Shown here: in pieces, positions 11,206-25,157 of the stretch | Layout of the letters: each line of letters opens with the position of its first letter | Position numbering within the stretch: the first letter of the stretch is position 1 | Assembly: GCA_905250075.1 (NCBI GenBank) | Contig: CAJNOP010000357.1 | Span: forward strand, 1,330-65,329 | DNA length: 64,000 nt | Source of the DNA: Rotaria sp. Silwood1 | Taxonomy: Eukaryota; Rotifera; Eurotatoria; Philodinida; Philodinidae | Reading direction: 5' to 3' | The notes under the pieces: generated by a model | The model's database searches: none | Told to the model about the DNA's origin: nothing | What the model saw: the letters and a program-made list of their open reading frames with translations, nothing else | Position numbers and translations under genes: made by a program

Positions 11206-14200
11206 TTATAGCTTCGTCAATATGACTTTTTCTTTTACATGAAGTGCATTCACGTCTAGTAATGATTGTTCAACAATATTTCTATCATGTACATCAGGTT
11301 CAAGTTGTTGTTCAATTTCTTCATCCATTTCAGCATTAGTATCTATCGTCTCGTTTGAATCCTAAAAGCAAAAAAATAAAGAATCGAACTATCTTGCTTT
11401 GGCATTAATTATTTACTTCAAGTTTTTTCATGAGTACAGCAACAAGAACATTGATCAGTACAAATTGAGCCATAAGAATGAAAACAGAAAAATAGATAGG
11501 TGAAATTACTGTCATAAAGCGTTTTTTGTTAGCCTGACGTGAATCATTTTGACGTAAAGTATCCTTTAAAATAATATTTAGGATTTAAAAAAAAAATAAT
11601 CATTTTTTTTCAATCACTTGCTTTCATTATACTATTCCAATTATCACCTGTTGCAACACGAAATAACGTAAGAAGAGCTATGGCAAAATTTTTAAAATTT
11701 GCATGCTTATCAAGACCACTGCATGGTTGTTCTTCACTACATTCTAATTTTCCAAATAATTCAACACCAAGTGTAGCAAAGATAAAGAAAAGAAGAAAAA
11801 ACAAAAGACCCTATTTTAAAAAGAATAAAATAAATTCTTCAAAAACGACCAAATAATTTGATTTACCAAATTTCCAACTTGTGGAAGAGCTTCAATAACA
11901 GTATCTAATAGAGCTCGAACACCTTTGGCTATTTTCAGTAGTTTGAGTACTGAAATACAAAAGAAAAAAAAAATCTTCTATTCCATTTACTCTGTTCATT
12001 TACCTCGTGCAATTCTCAATACTCTGATTACACGAATAAGTGTAGGATTTATTGGAAGAATATGTTCATGTAATATGTTTTCCATTACAATACTAGCTAT
12101 TGATAAAAGTACAATAAATGAATCCAATTGATTCCATCTTGAAAACAAAATAAAATAAACAACAAAATCTCAAATATAGTTTTTCTTTACTTGTCTTTAA
12201 AATAACGTGATGGTCCAAGTGCAACAATTTTCCATATAAATTCAAGTAAGAATACAACCGTAAATACATAATTACAATATTCAAGAAACTTATTCAAGTA
12301 CTAAAAATAAAATGTTTTGAAAATATAAACAATTACTAAATCATTTTTGTTTTTTTGCTTACCAAAGGCATAGAATAAAATTCAAGTGACATTGTAACAA
12401 CATTAAAACCAATAATAGCAGCAATAAATAAATCAAAATATTTATTAATGCATAGATCATGTAAACGTTTACGCCATGGTGAAAAATGTGCATAATATGG
12501 TAATTCATGCATAAGACGTCGTTTACGTTGAATTTTTTTTGCATGTTTTGCTTTTTTTCGAGCTTCTTCTTCACGTTCTTGTTGGGCTCGACAAGTATGA
12601 AAATTTTCAATAACAACACCAACAAACATATTAAGAACGACAAAACTGACAATTAAAATATATGATATAAAATAAATTAATTTTGCTTCATTATAATTTC
12701 TTATTGGTTGCATATCAACATTAACTGCATCAATACCATTATACATTATTTGTACCCAACCATCTTTTGATGAAAGAACAAATAATGTTAGTAGAGCCTA
12801 AATACAAATAAACAATTGTCTAAAGATTATCTTAATTACAAAAGTATACTTGATAACATACTCGACCCAAATTATCAAAATTATATTGTTGATTTAGCCA
12901 TCGATGATCGGATAGAGCTTCACATTGTTGTCTTGTTATTATATCACGAGCGAGAGGACCTTCACAATAGTAGAATTTACCTTTGAAGAGCTGAAAAGAA
13001 ATTTTGAAAGTAAATAATGAGATCGAAGAGAATTGTGAAAACGCATAATGAATCTTATGAGAAGTCGGATGTGTATGTGTAGTTCGATCAAACTGACATT
13101 TAATGTTTTTTTTAGTTTGAGAGCTCGAAAAACAGATACGAACAAAGCTCTCTTATTTCAGTTTCATCTATCTCTGAAGTATGAAACGTATTCGGGAAAC
13201 TATTTAAACCGAAACACAATGTCTGAAAAAATTGATTTCTAAATTTTGAATAATAGTCACTTTTCAGAAAACAAGAATTTCTTCAATATATTCGTATGTG
13301 AAACTTTAAAAGTCGCGAAAAATGAGTAGAATATAACTTTTGACTAGATTTCTAATATACTTCAGATGAGTATCGAACTTTATTTAGAAGAATCAAAAAT
13401 CATTTTTATTATTGCCGTAGCATTTTGAAGTTTTTATATGTAGCTACCATTACTCTCTTTTACCTGAACACCAAGAATGCCAAAGATGATAAAGAATACA
13501 CAACAAATAACAACAATATTACCGATTGGTCTCAATGATGCAAGTAAAGCTTGAACAACAAGTTTAAGACCAGGTGCTCGATGAATAACTAAAATGATAG
13601 AATGAAAAAAATCAATCGAAAGAAAAGAAAAAAGAAAAGTTTTTTTTCGAACTTGTAAGTGCTCGTAATGTTCGTAATAAACGAAAGACTCTCAACATGC
13701 CCAGAATATGTGATGTTATATCCGACTCTGTAGATGACATAATACTACCTCGATTCATTATAGCAATATCAACAATTGAAATAACTACAAGAAATCCATC
13801 CATAACATTCCAACCAGTATGTAAATATGTATTAGGTCCAAAAATAAGTCCACTTGCAATTACTTTAATCATCATTTCAATAGTAAAAATAGCTGTAAAT
13901 ATATAAGCAGTGTAATTCAAAAATTTTCGTTCCTGCAATATAATGGCGATTATTAACGTTTAATTTGAAAATAAAAACTAAGCAATTACATACAAAACTT
14001 ATAGGAGAAATTGATGGACGTTCCATACCGAGTGTAACACAATTGAGAATAATAAACAAAAGAATTAAATAATCAAATGATTTTTGTGCAATTAATCGTT
14101 GAAACATTTTGCGTAGTCTACCAGAAGAAATGAAATCACAAATTTTTCTATTGGAATATTTCTCAGAACAATATATTACCTATTCGAAGGTGAAAAAAGA

Positions 14201-17200
14201 TAAAGTGAATAGTTTTCTTGCTTCTTTATACATTCAAATATTCGTTGGCGACAAATCCGACTTAAACACGATCCAGTTCCCTAAAATAAAATAGAATTGA
14301 TGTAAAGAAGAGAATAAAATTATATATATTCTTTATTAATTTTATTTTTGATAATTTTTTTTTTCACTCAGATCAATCATACTCGATCGGTAGATTGATT
14401 ATCTTCAAAAATGTTGAACTTGAATCCGATCACCAACAATTCAGTTAGCTGAGAAAGTAATAATGAATCTTTTTTTCAAATAACTATTTCCTTCAAAATG
14501 AATTGAAAATAAAAATCAATATATTTACTCCTGATTTTTGAATTGGTAATTCTAGTTGTATAGTACTATTAGCATTAGATTCTGTATGTCTATCATTGCT
14601 TTCTTGTATTCTTGATGGTTGATAAATACTTATTGATACATTTTGATTAAATAAATATGATGAATTATCGATCGTTGATCGACGTTTAACAATTTTATTT
14701 AAATCAGGATTTGTTATATTATTGGATTCTTGTTCAATTAAATTTCCTTTCTGAACAATAAAATATCGTGTTGATGATAATGGAAATGATCGATTAGAAT
14801 TTGTATGACGTAAAGTACCAGCTAATATATCTTGTTGTCGACCAGTTTTCGTATTAATACTACTGTGTTTAATATTTGTCGATTCATCAAGATTCTCAGA
14901 TGTTTGAATATTACCTGTGAGAATTGCTTGTGTCTGAAAATAAATATTTCTTAAAGATATTACAATTTGCATTACATTTTATATTTTTTTTACTTTAAAT
15001 GGATCTGCTTCGTCTAATCTACCTGTACTATTACTAATATTTGTTGTACCATTGTCTCTCTACATATAATAAAATAATGACTAAAATATTTTTGAAAAAA
15101 CAACGATTAATTTACTTCATTTGGAAAACTTTCAACAAGAATAGCAACAAGTAAATTGAGTAAAATATAATTACCAAATATCATAAGTGCAATAAAATAT
15201 AATGCTGACCATGGACTTGTCTTTTTCATCCCATTATAAAGTACTTCATTCCAATCTTCTTGTGTTAGTATCTATTTTATATCATATAAATTAGAATTAT
15301 TCAAAAAGATAAATGAAATGGTTAATAAAAGAAATATCTTTGCGTTAAGAAGACGCAAAACAATAAAACTGAGAATCGGGAAATAATTTTATATATTCAA
15401 GAATGAACAACAAAATTCTATTGATTAATATTTAATGATACCTGAAATACAGTTAATAATGCAGAACGAAGTGAATCGAAGTTTGCTCTATCTTGTATAC
15501 ATGTTGAATCTTTGAGATTAGTAGAGTTTTTAAATAAATTCCATTCGACACATGCACAACAACGACATTTCATATCAATTTGTTCATGTGATGTTCTATT
15601 GAATGCTTCAAGCGTGCAAAATTTACCACCAAATAAATGCATACCAAGAACACTATTCAAAATTCGAGGAGAAAACAAAACAAAAAAAAAAAAACTCAAT
15701 TAAAATAACGTATGTATGTATATGATGAAAAAAAAGGCTATATATCTGCAGTTTTTCTCAACGGCCTGTTTGCTGTATGTTACTCAGATATACCTTAGCA
15801 ATTTACTATGAAAAATATTTATTTTTCTTTAAACTTACCTGAAAATGAATATAAAGAGAATTAATAATAATAAAAATGCTGCAACACTGTCCAATGTTTT
15901 AACCATAACAACCTAGATAACAAACAACAAGATACAGAAACAATCGTTTAAGTATATATCCAGAAATTTGAACCATCTACTCCACACATATAAAAATTTT
16001 TGTCCACTATTTTAGCAGATCCACTGTGGTCAAACTTTTTCTTCGTTGGCTATAACGAGTACAAAAGAAAGTATACGCTCATATATAAACACTCTTTCGT
16101 TTTTAGGTTTCAACTACTTCACAAATGCACAATGATTTGACGGTTGTTCATGGACGATATTATATGTTATACAATACAGTTGCTCAATGGATTGAACGAT
16201 TTTCAGATGAGCGAAATATCTTTGGAAGATAAATCTCGAAGTCGATTTAACAAAATAATGATACTTTGAAAGATACAATGCATGATGGTTTCACATATTA
16301 GTATTGATTATAGATAAGTATTCATAAATTTACTAGCAAAAAAAAACAATGAGGTTTTTTTTGAATCGTCATTGAATATTTATATAACCTGTTATCAAGT
16401 ATTTTTAATAAAAAAAAAAATATCAATATGATGTTTTATTACTATATTCAGTTATTTTAAAGATGAGTGTGATCCATATACAGATGCTATCAATTTAGCT
16501 ACAATAATAACCGAGAAGCTCATCACGAATAGCAAAAAAACACTCAAGAATTGAATTCAAGGGATAAAAATTTGTATCGTACATCATGGGAATGATTTCG
16601 AATATTTACTGTAAATAGATTAGCAAAATTCATCTTTCTATGAGTAACTATTAGAAAGTAATTGAACTATTTGACTACCCTATGTAAAAGTATGTGTGCA
16701 TCCTGGAACACTCTAGATTTTGGAAATTATTAACGTGCAGACATCTTTGCTATCAGGACCTGATGAAGTCACAGATTGAACTGAACATGAGTATCATTAT
16801 GTTTGTTTTTGTGTTTATCCTGATGGGAGATTTCTTTGTATTCTTGTTAAAGCGAAGCCCTTATAAATTTTGTCTAGTTAATTCTCAAATCAATCGCTAG
16901 AAAATGATGTAAATGCTGTCATCAACAGAGATCTCCATCGCGGCTGAAAATCTGCCGCTGTCGCGCCGCGGCCTTAGAGAAAAAAAGCTTGCGCACCGCT
17001 GCCGCGCCGCGACGGTTTATAAAAAAATGTTGCCGCGACGCTGCCGCACCGCGATGACTTATAAAAGAAACGCTGCCGCGACGGTTTTCAAAAAAGTGTT
17101 TCTAATTTCACTGCTGTGACTATATTTGACCAGAGATATGGGTACTAGTTCATCAGATTTACTCAATATCAGGGCGTTTCATTTGTAAATCCTGAAATTC

Positions 17201-20200
17201 TATTAAATTCATGCAGTTTTTCAATGTCCTCCAAGAAAAATTCTGCCGCTGCCGCGATGGTTTTTTAAAAAACCTGCCGCTACCGCGGTGATTTTTTAAA
17301 AAACCTGCCGCAGCGGTGCGGCAGCGGCAGCGCCGCGATGGACATCTCTGGTCGTCAATGATAAAAATACAATCCATATGCAGCTATCTTACATGACCAT
17401 GTACGGCGCTTTAACTTACCAATTGTCGTCTTAATGTTGGCATAAATCGGACAAGTTTAAGTACACGTAATAATCTAAACGTACGTAAAACAGATAATCC
17501 ACTATTTTTTGCTCCATATAATTCAATAAGACTAATTAATACAATTCCACCATCAAATAGATTAAATGGATTTTTAATATATTTTAAACAACCTTTAGCA
17601 ATGATTTTAAATAACATTTCAATTGTAAATAATATTATAAAAAACGTATTGCTATATTCCAATATATTTGTTAGTAATTGTGGTTGTCCATGATATTCAA
17701 CAGACATTGAAAATGTATTCATAATAATAGCTGAGAAAATAATACGATCAAAATATTTACTAGCAACAAAACGTGATATTAATTTTTTTATTATTGTAAA
17801 ACATGAACAACAACAACAACAACAAATTTCACTTTTTTGACGAAATTTTGATTTTTCTCTCTCTTCTTCTTCTTGACTATTCTCGAATGTATTAACAATT
17901 TCATCTTGATAATAACAATCACATATGTCATTTCTTTCTTTTTGTTCTTGTCGTTCAAATTCAAAGTTTTCATCTTTTCGTAGATTTTTTTCAATAAGTG
18001 AATTATTATTTGCTGATGTTGAAGTAATTACGTCTGGACTAATATCACAATTACCAGTGCCATAATCAATCGATTTGGATAATGGTGTTAATACTAGTAA
18101 TGATTGAGATTGATGATGTCGACAATTTGATCGATGGTTTTGATTGATTAGTGGAGTTGACGAGATTATTTTGTCATCAGTTGTAGATAATACATTCGAT
18201 GTTAATATCTTTTTTGGTGTTGTTACGTTTCGATGATGTCTTTGATTATTCTTTGACAAAAAAACAAAAACAGTTATTGAATTTGATTATTTCTTTTACA
18301 TGTACAAATATCAATTAAAGTCAAATAGTTTTCGAAATTGAACAAAATTTTTTCGATAGATCTATTTTCTTTTGAATGTAATTTAAATTCTCTAGTGCAC
18401 TTGATTATTTTTTCACAATTGATTATCATAGGTAGAAAGCCTTTTTTAAAGTTCTCACCAAACAGAACTCGAATTGGAAAACTTTCGTTCGGTTTAGTTT
18501 TTGATCGATACTGTTGAAACAATTTTCTAATCGATATAATTACTGATCCAATAGCCAATCAAAAGAAGTAGATTTGCAAGCTCTAGCTAATTGCCGACGA
18601 CTCATAGTGGATTTCTAAGATGTGAACGACTGAAATTTAATACTATCTTTGAGATGAAAATTTCTTCTAATCTTTTTATACTTACTTTATCATGTTTTTG
18701 TCGACAATATTTCCAGCATGTTTCAAATCGTTTATATACACGTTTCAATAATCTTTGAAAATATTTAATTATTTCTTCCCAACAAGAACCTTGTTGTTCA
18801 TTTGTTAATGTAGTTGTTGAACGTGAAAAACGTTTTTGTTCAACTAACATTTTTTCTGTTTCACGTTTTTTTGTTATACTAAATTGTGTAGAAATAACAG
18901 CAAGACAAAGATTCATCATAAAAAATGAACCAATGACAATAAGACATACAAAATAAATCCAATCCCAAAATGAATGTGCATCTTGTATGTAATACATTAT
19001 ACTAATCCAATTTTCAAGAGTAATTATCTAAATAAATAGAAAAAATGTGAACATAAAAATATTTAAGGAATAAATAAGAAACGAACTTGAAAGATAGCAA
19101 GCCATGATAAACCAATATTATCGAAACTAATCGATCCAGAAAATGGATTTTTATCAGAAATAGCACATAATTGATAATATTGATTCCAATTAATACATCC
19201 ATTTATTGTTTTATTTGTTAATGATGAAGTCAATGAATGAATATCAAGTTTACATATCATATTATCTTGACGAAATTGTGGAATTTCTGAACATTTTGTC
19301 ATTCCACTTGATGATGAATCAGAACAAATAAATGAATCTTGATCAGAAGGAATGTAAAAAGATTGAAAAGGAAAATCACTTAAAAAAACAAAAAAGAAAA
19401 TAAACAACGAAATATTTAGTTTTCAATAAACATACTCGAATATTGCATAATGATCTATAATTGTACTATTCAGTTGTAAAAAACAACGATTACGTAATAA
19501 TCCTTTCCATAATTGTACACCAATAATACCAAAGATAAAAAAGATAAAAAAACAGAGTAGAAGTACATTCCCAAGCATAGGTAATGTATCGAGAAGAAGC
19601 ATAACAAGAATACGCATTGATGGTACACGATTAATGACACGTAATGGACGAAGTACTCGAACTGTACGGATAGCTGATAGACTTACATGATCACCTGGTA
19701 TCAAGAATTCCACTAATCTAAACATGAATAATCAATAACATTTTCTTTGTCATCTTTACACTGATTTATCTCTTATAGATACGAAAATATTCATTTCAAA
19801 AAACTTGATCTTGTCATAAAAATTAGTTTCAGTATATCAAGATAAAAGAGTAAAATTAGAAATTGAACGAATTATCTAGAAAGACTTTTTAAAAGTTCTA
19901 CATAAAAAAATGTTCGTCATTTGCAATGATTTTAATAGTTAAATTCATCAAATCTTTGATCCATTTTGTTAAAGAAAATTTTCAGCTTTTTTTTTCTGTT
20001 TAAAACAAAAGTTGATGTGATCATACCCAGTAAGAACAATGAAACAATCAAGTTGATTCCATGATTCAGCTAGATAAGTTCGTTTACCAAATATTCCCAT
20101 TGCTATCATTTTAATACACACTTCAATGGTAAAAAATGCAAAAACAAAATAATCTATTGCTTGTAGCCAAATACAAAGTGTTGTATCACATTTTTTCGAT

Positions 20201-20666
20201 AATTCTATATTAGTATGATGTGCACATGGCTGATACATGCCAAGTGTAATACAATTAAGTAAAATAACAATGATACTTATACGTTCAAACCATGGCCATG
20301 TTATAAGTTTTAAACATTGATAACGTAATGGTGTTGTTTGTCGAAGACAATAAAAAGCTTTTTCAACAAAACCGGGAAATAGTAATTTATTTTCAACTCT
20401 TTCTTCAAGATTACATGAATCTGGTAAATCAGATAAATTATTTGATGAACTATGTTCATTAAGAAAACGATCAGTTTCATCCATATGTGAATCTTCTTTA
20501 GAGATATTAATAACTGTTGGTAATGATGTATGAAAAATCTTTTTATTCGTTATATTAATATTATTATTGGCAGTTGTCAAACGATGTTTATTCATGATCG
20601 AATCATGACTGTTACTGTATGATCGATATGGAATGGAAGGTAACGATGACCAACATCGACAAGTAT
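11206..20666 (-). CDS. Cav3: T-type voltage-gated calcium channel alpha-1 subunit (Cav3)
   Basis: Pore-forming plasma-membrane subunit of low-voltage-activated calcium channels. Twenty-two exons join in frame to about 1,780 codons: 20666-20027, 19717-19436, 19378-19087, 19027-18686, 18250-17420, 15912-15839, 15652-15442, 15271-15116, 15059-14994, 14933-14529, 14280-14180, 14147-13994, 13932-13653, 13588-13464, 12990-12862, 12797-12363, 12300-12191, 12137-12004, 11949-11867, 11810-11622, 11563-11417, 11361-11206. All four six-helix repeats are present. Filter residues are E/E/D/D in 'TLENW', 'TQEDW', 'SKDGW' and 'TGDNW', the Cav3 signature. 'FCLRQTT..R' type sequence before IS1 and 'YLFSP.NR' before IIIS1 are also Cav3-specific. 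The I-II linker has six consecutive cysteines. The exon 20 donor appears to be GC, not GT ('IMK|DTLR'). The cytoplasmic tail after IVS6 is short (about 60 residues). The first exon with the start codon was not found, because the 20666 exon begins mid-codon. Confidence 0.95.
16926..17350. mobile_element. hAT-type miniature element with GCCGC motif clusters
   Basis: The ends cagagatctccatcgcgg (16926) and the inverse of ccgcgatggacatctctg (ending 17350) pair with one mismatch. They are flanked by gtcatcaa (16918-16925) and gtcgtcaa (17351-17358), an 8-bp target duplication with one change. Two clusters of gctgccgcgacgg-type motifs (16945-17095 and 17240-17345) point in opposite orientations. 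It sits in the long intron between channel exons 5 and 6, which is about 1.5 kb where most others are about 55 bp. Confidence 0.8.
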
Positions 20667-21108
20667 CTAGAAATGAAGAAAGTATTATCTCTATTTAACC
20701 TTAACAAACTAGATCTATGTTATCATAAATTGTTTCACATCTCATCAATTTCAAACTTAATTTTCCAATGTAGATATATGTCAACATAATGCTCATTAAA
20801 TCACAAAAAATAATATACAGGTGTCCTAAAAATATGAACGAGAAGTAAATTCCTACAATTTTACTATTGATCAAACTGATAGGAATTTTTTGTTCAAGTT
20901 TTTACGACATCTTCCTGTAAACGTGTGTGTTTATAAATAGCTATGTTGCACATTTCATTGAACTACTGACAGTATACCAACAGTAAATAAGTATCCAATG
21001 CATTTTCTTTGAACTTGACTTGATAGCAGAAAAAGTTTCTATAACTTTTCCTCTAATTCATGTACCCTAAAAAAACTTTCTTGAATCGGCTCGTGATTGA
21101 AATTGTAA
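20667..21108. other. Gap between channel gene and adenylation gene
   Basis: It probably holds the unseen first exon and promoter of the minus-strand channel gene. The splice acceptor (TTTCTAG) for the 20666 exon is visible at 20667-20673, but I could not pick the upstream exon with confidence. Confidence 0.4.
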
Positions 21109-22936
21109 CTATTTTTTCTTATCGAACAAAAGCTGACAGCTCACTCTCATGATTTCTAATAATATATTTAAAAGATTACCTTTGAAAATTGTTCTATCAG
21201 GAAGACAAGCGTCGAACTCTGAGACGACTGATGGTAGAGGTTCATTGACTTTGATGAATTGCGTTGTAATATTATTGGACAATGATGGTAATGGTAGTTG
21301 TTTTCTATCCACTTTTCCTTTTGCATTCAACGGGAATTTATTGAGAACAACGAAATAGGATGGAATCATGTGTTTATGAAGATGATCTTTGCAGTAATTT
21401 CGAATAGATTCAGTGTCAAGCTGTGAGTTATCACTGATGATATAGGCTACGAGTAAATCGTTATCTTGGGATAATTTGACCACGAGACAGTTGGAGATCT
21501 CATTTGGACAGCAGGCTATAATTGTTTTCTCCACCTCAGCTGTTTCTATTCGTTGATTATCAATTTTTATTTGAAAATCCACACGTCCAACATGGACAAG
21601 TTCACTTTTTGCATTGTATAGAGCGAGATCACCAGTTTTGAAAAATTCTTCATTATTGATTATTACTCGAGTCTTACTAGTCAACTCTGAATTGTTGTAA
21701 TAACACTGGAAAAGACCAGGACCTGTAAATATGTGGATAATAAAATTTCATAATCTTTAGAATCGAAGAGATAATACCTGCAAGATAAATTTGACCAATT
21801 CTGTTTGTTTCCAATGATGAAATGACTTCTCCATCGATGCTTTCATCCACAAGTAAACATCGATATTTCGCTAGTGGAAAACCAATAGGTACAATACTTA
21901 AATCTGTAAGTTCATCGATGTTCTCTTCGATTTCTCGCCCTATAGCAGCATTTGTTTCACTCATGCTGAATATTAAAAAGATTCGTGTTTGCAGAGAAAA
22001 AGACTTGATTTTCACCAGATATTGTATTTTAGGAGATTCACCCGATATCCATAAGATGCGTACTCGTTTAAATATTTCATTACGTTCTATATTGTTCAGC
22101 TCGAGGTAGTCAAGCAATACTTTAAGCAATGACTGATTGATAAAAAGAACGGTAATTTGTTTTTCTTCGATAGTTTTGCAAAACCGAGTCATATTCAAAT
22201 TATCTCCAGGTGGTAAAAGCACTAGTGTGCCTGAAGGAATTATCACCAGTGGCATCAAAATTTCAAATAGATGAATGACCCACGAAGATGCAACTACTTG
22301 AACAACTTTATCACCGTGCTTGGTGTCCCAAATCATCAGATTATGAATACCTGCTATAAGAGATACATGTGTATGTACAATTATTTTTTGTCGACCAGTT
22401 GTACCAGATGTACAAATAATACAACTTGGACTGTTACACTCGACATACATCTCTGCACAAAAAATAAAACATGTGCATGTGAATTTGTTCAAAAAAAACA
22501 AAGAATTACTTTTCTCTGCAACTTCTTCTGTCATACCAACTAGTAAAATATGTTCAAGACTGATCATTTGAATTTGTTTACTAATCGTATTTGAGAACAA
22601 ATCACGTGTATTTTCATGAACGAGAACACATCGGCCTTGAATTTCATCAGTCAATGCACGAACGTACATAGGTGGATCAGTAGGACTTAGTGGACAATAT
22701 GCACCACCAGCACACATGATTCCCAATAATCCACATACCATCTCTAAACTACGATCAACATATTGGTAGACAATGTCACCTATCTCGATTTGAAGATGAC
22801 GAGCAACATTGATCACATTCATTAGTAGTTCCCCATATGTCCATGTCTGTTCATTGAACTCGATTGCTATCTGCTGTGGAGAGGCAAGTGCTACTTCAAA
22901 AAACATTTCGAGAATGTTTTTTGACGAGAGCGCCAT
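21109..22936 (-). CDS. Stand-alone NRPS-type adenylation domain protein
   Basis: ANL-superfamily enzyme that would activate an amino or other carboxylic acid with ATP. Exons 22936-22510, 22452-21778 and 21722-21109 join to 571 residues through introns of about 57 bp. Core motifs are visible: A2-like 'MCAGGAYCPLSPTDP', A3 P-loop 'CTSGTTGRQK', A6-like 'IYLAGPGL', A7 'FKTGDLA', A8 'GRVDFQIKIDNQRIETAEVE' and A10 'PLNAKGKVDRKQL' with the catalytic lysine. The A5 position reads 'IFSMSETNA' in place of the usual 'YGPTE'. The chain stops about 60 residues after A10, with no carrier-protein or condensation domain. NRPS genes in bdelloids are known to be largely of horizontal origin. The animal-like short introns here show domestication. 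A further in-frame ATG exists at 22993, but 'MALSSKNILEMFF' fits the usual domain start. Confidence 0.85.
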
Positions 22937-22993
22937 AATAGAAGTTAATTTACAATCTACAAAACGTATTGGAGAGAGAGAGCGCATTTTCAC

Positions 22994-25157
22994 AAGACAA
23001 CAGTGAATATGAAAGAGAGAGAAATTGAAATAATAATAATAATAATAAATATTGACAAAAAAGCTAACTAAAACAAATTCATATTTCTACAGGAAAAGCA
23101 CCTCTGTTTTTCATATTTATATGTATCCTAAACTAAAACTAAATCTATTCCCATTTCTGCAGAACAGTATATATGTATCTGTAAATTATAAATAGAATGA
23201 AGTAAACCTATATCATTAGTTAAGAACATTTATGTTTAGTTTGTTTTTGAAATCTTCATCTATATTCGAACTCAAATTAGACAGCTATGTCAAGAACATC
23301 CTAAAAAAAACTCAAACAAGATATTAAATCATACGTACATACGATGACGGAATACCATGTGCACAATAGTACAAAACTCATTTACTTTCATTCATTTGAG
23401 TAGTAAAAGAGACAGATAATAGCCTTCATTTAATCATAATAAGGCAAATAGAAGTGAGACACACATGGCCAATTGTAATATGCAAATAACTTCGCTTGAC
23501 TAGAGACAAGAAGAGAGAAATGAGCAAGATAAATGTGAAACACATAGGAAAAAGACAAACAGAAGAGAGAACGCAGTATTGGATGATATTGTTATGTACA
23601 TTTTTCTTCCTGTGATTGAAAAAGTGACAGATAAGCAAGGTAAACCGTAATAGTGTGAAATACGGGTATTGTGCTGAAAGAATAGAATATAATAATCATA
23701 ATAATTATCAAAAATACCTTTACCTTTCGATGTATAGTGAATACCAAAACACAACAAATAGTTTAACAACAAGAAAAGATAAATTCTTAATCATCGATGT
23801 TTATTCGAAAGCAATTTCCAGAAATTATGAGTTTGATTTCGATAGTTCTCGTCATGAGACTCAACTTTTTTTCCGATAAACGATGTCTGGTCGAAATAAT
23901 TTGAAATATATATTTATGTTAATGTACTTAATAAAAGAATAATAAGAAAATCCAGAGTTCACTTCGTTGACACGTGTCATGTTATTTATTGAATAATAAT
24001 GAAACATTCATTACGGTTCTGCACTATACAAAAACAATAAAAAACTAAAGAACGAATAGAAAAATGTAAAATAACAGATTAGATTGATATTAGAATAAAA
24101 ATAAAAATGAAAATGAAGCCGGTGATTGGTTGTCTTTTAAAGATTCTAAAGTTGAGGGTTGAATAATGTAATAGGAGCCTTAGAGACATTGTACTTGAAC
24201 CAATTATTTAAAGTGATTGATATTTCTTGATTAATGAGTGGCTTTATTAAGGAAATTATACTAATTTCGTATTTTAAAACCATTTATTATTTCATAGTTG
24301 TAGTTTAAACTTGCATCGAAGAACCATTCTATCAAGTTTAAGCTATGTATTAGTAGGTTAATCGTGTAGGAAATGTATTAAATATTTGGTGTTTTTTGAA
24401 AAATAACTATCATGTAATATTAATAAATTTTATTTAATAATAATCATAAATTTAATTAAACGTTGTTTTAACAATCATATATGTACTGATGCGGATGGTC
24501 TGATTAATATTTTTTGATGTTTCTTCTGTTCATAAAATTGGATTAGGAATCAAATTGTTGAAAGTTTTCATATGTAAGATTGTGTATTGTTCACCGAAAA
24601 TCATTTTGAACTTCATTAAAGAATTCGAAAGTTATTTTACATTTTATGGACGAGTGTTATATATGCTACTTTTTTGATATCAGTATCATATCGATTAATC
24701 TTTTATAATAACAATCTGTATCAGATTACATCAATTGATGACTTGAGTATTTATAGACGACTTATGCAATTAGATAGTAATCTTCAACAAAATATTGAAG
24801 TAATAGTATATAATATTCTGTATTTATATATTGCATTTCTGTAACGTTTTAGAAGATAAGAAGTAATATAATTTGGTGGACAGTTCAAATTTTTCATAAT
24901 CTTCAACGCAATATCGAAGATTTTGAACTTTAGATTTATATAATAACAAAAGTCATTTGTATTTTACATTTGGAAGATAAAAAAAATGTAAACTCATTAA
25001 TAGATTTATTTTTGTTTTATAAATCTAATTGAATTATGATAATATACTTGATAAATATTAATGCTATAATACGGTTATCCCCTATGGAAAATCATTTTTT
25101 TTTGTCAATCAGTAGAAACTGTAACATTAAATTTAATACAAATAATAATTTTAATAA
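22994..25157. other. Intergenic, AT-rich
   Basis: It contains an (AAT)n microsatellite near 23028-23050 and long poly-A/T tracts. No coding unit with splice support was found on either strand. Confidence 0.45.

Noticed and set aside
16913..17377. Frames in the GCCGC island
   Set aside because: They lie inside a miniature transposon in a Cav3 intron. The Arg/Ala-rich text comes from the repeats.
18274..18558. 94-codon minus-strand frame between Cav3 exons 4 and 5
   Set aside because: Cav3 reads 'HDK' to 'NNQRHH' in phase across it with good splice sites, and the frame has no channel similarity. An alternative exon cannot be excluded, but nothing supports one.
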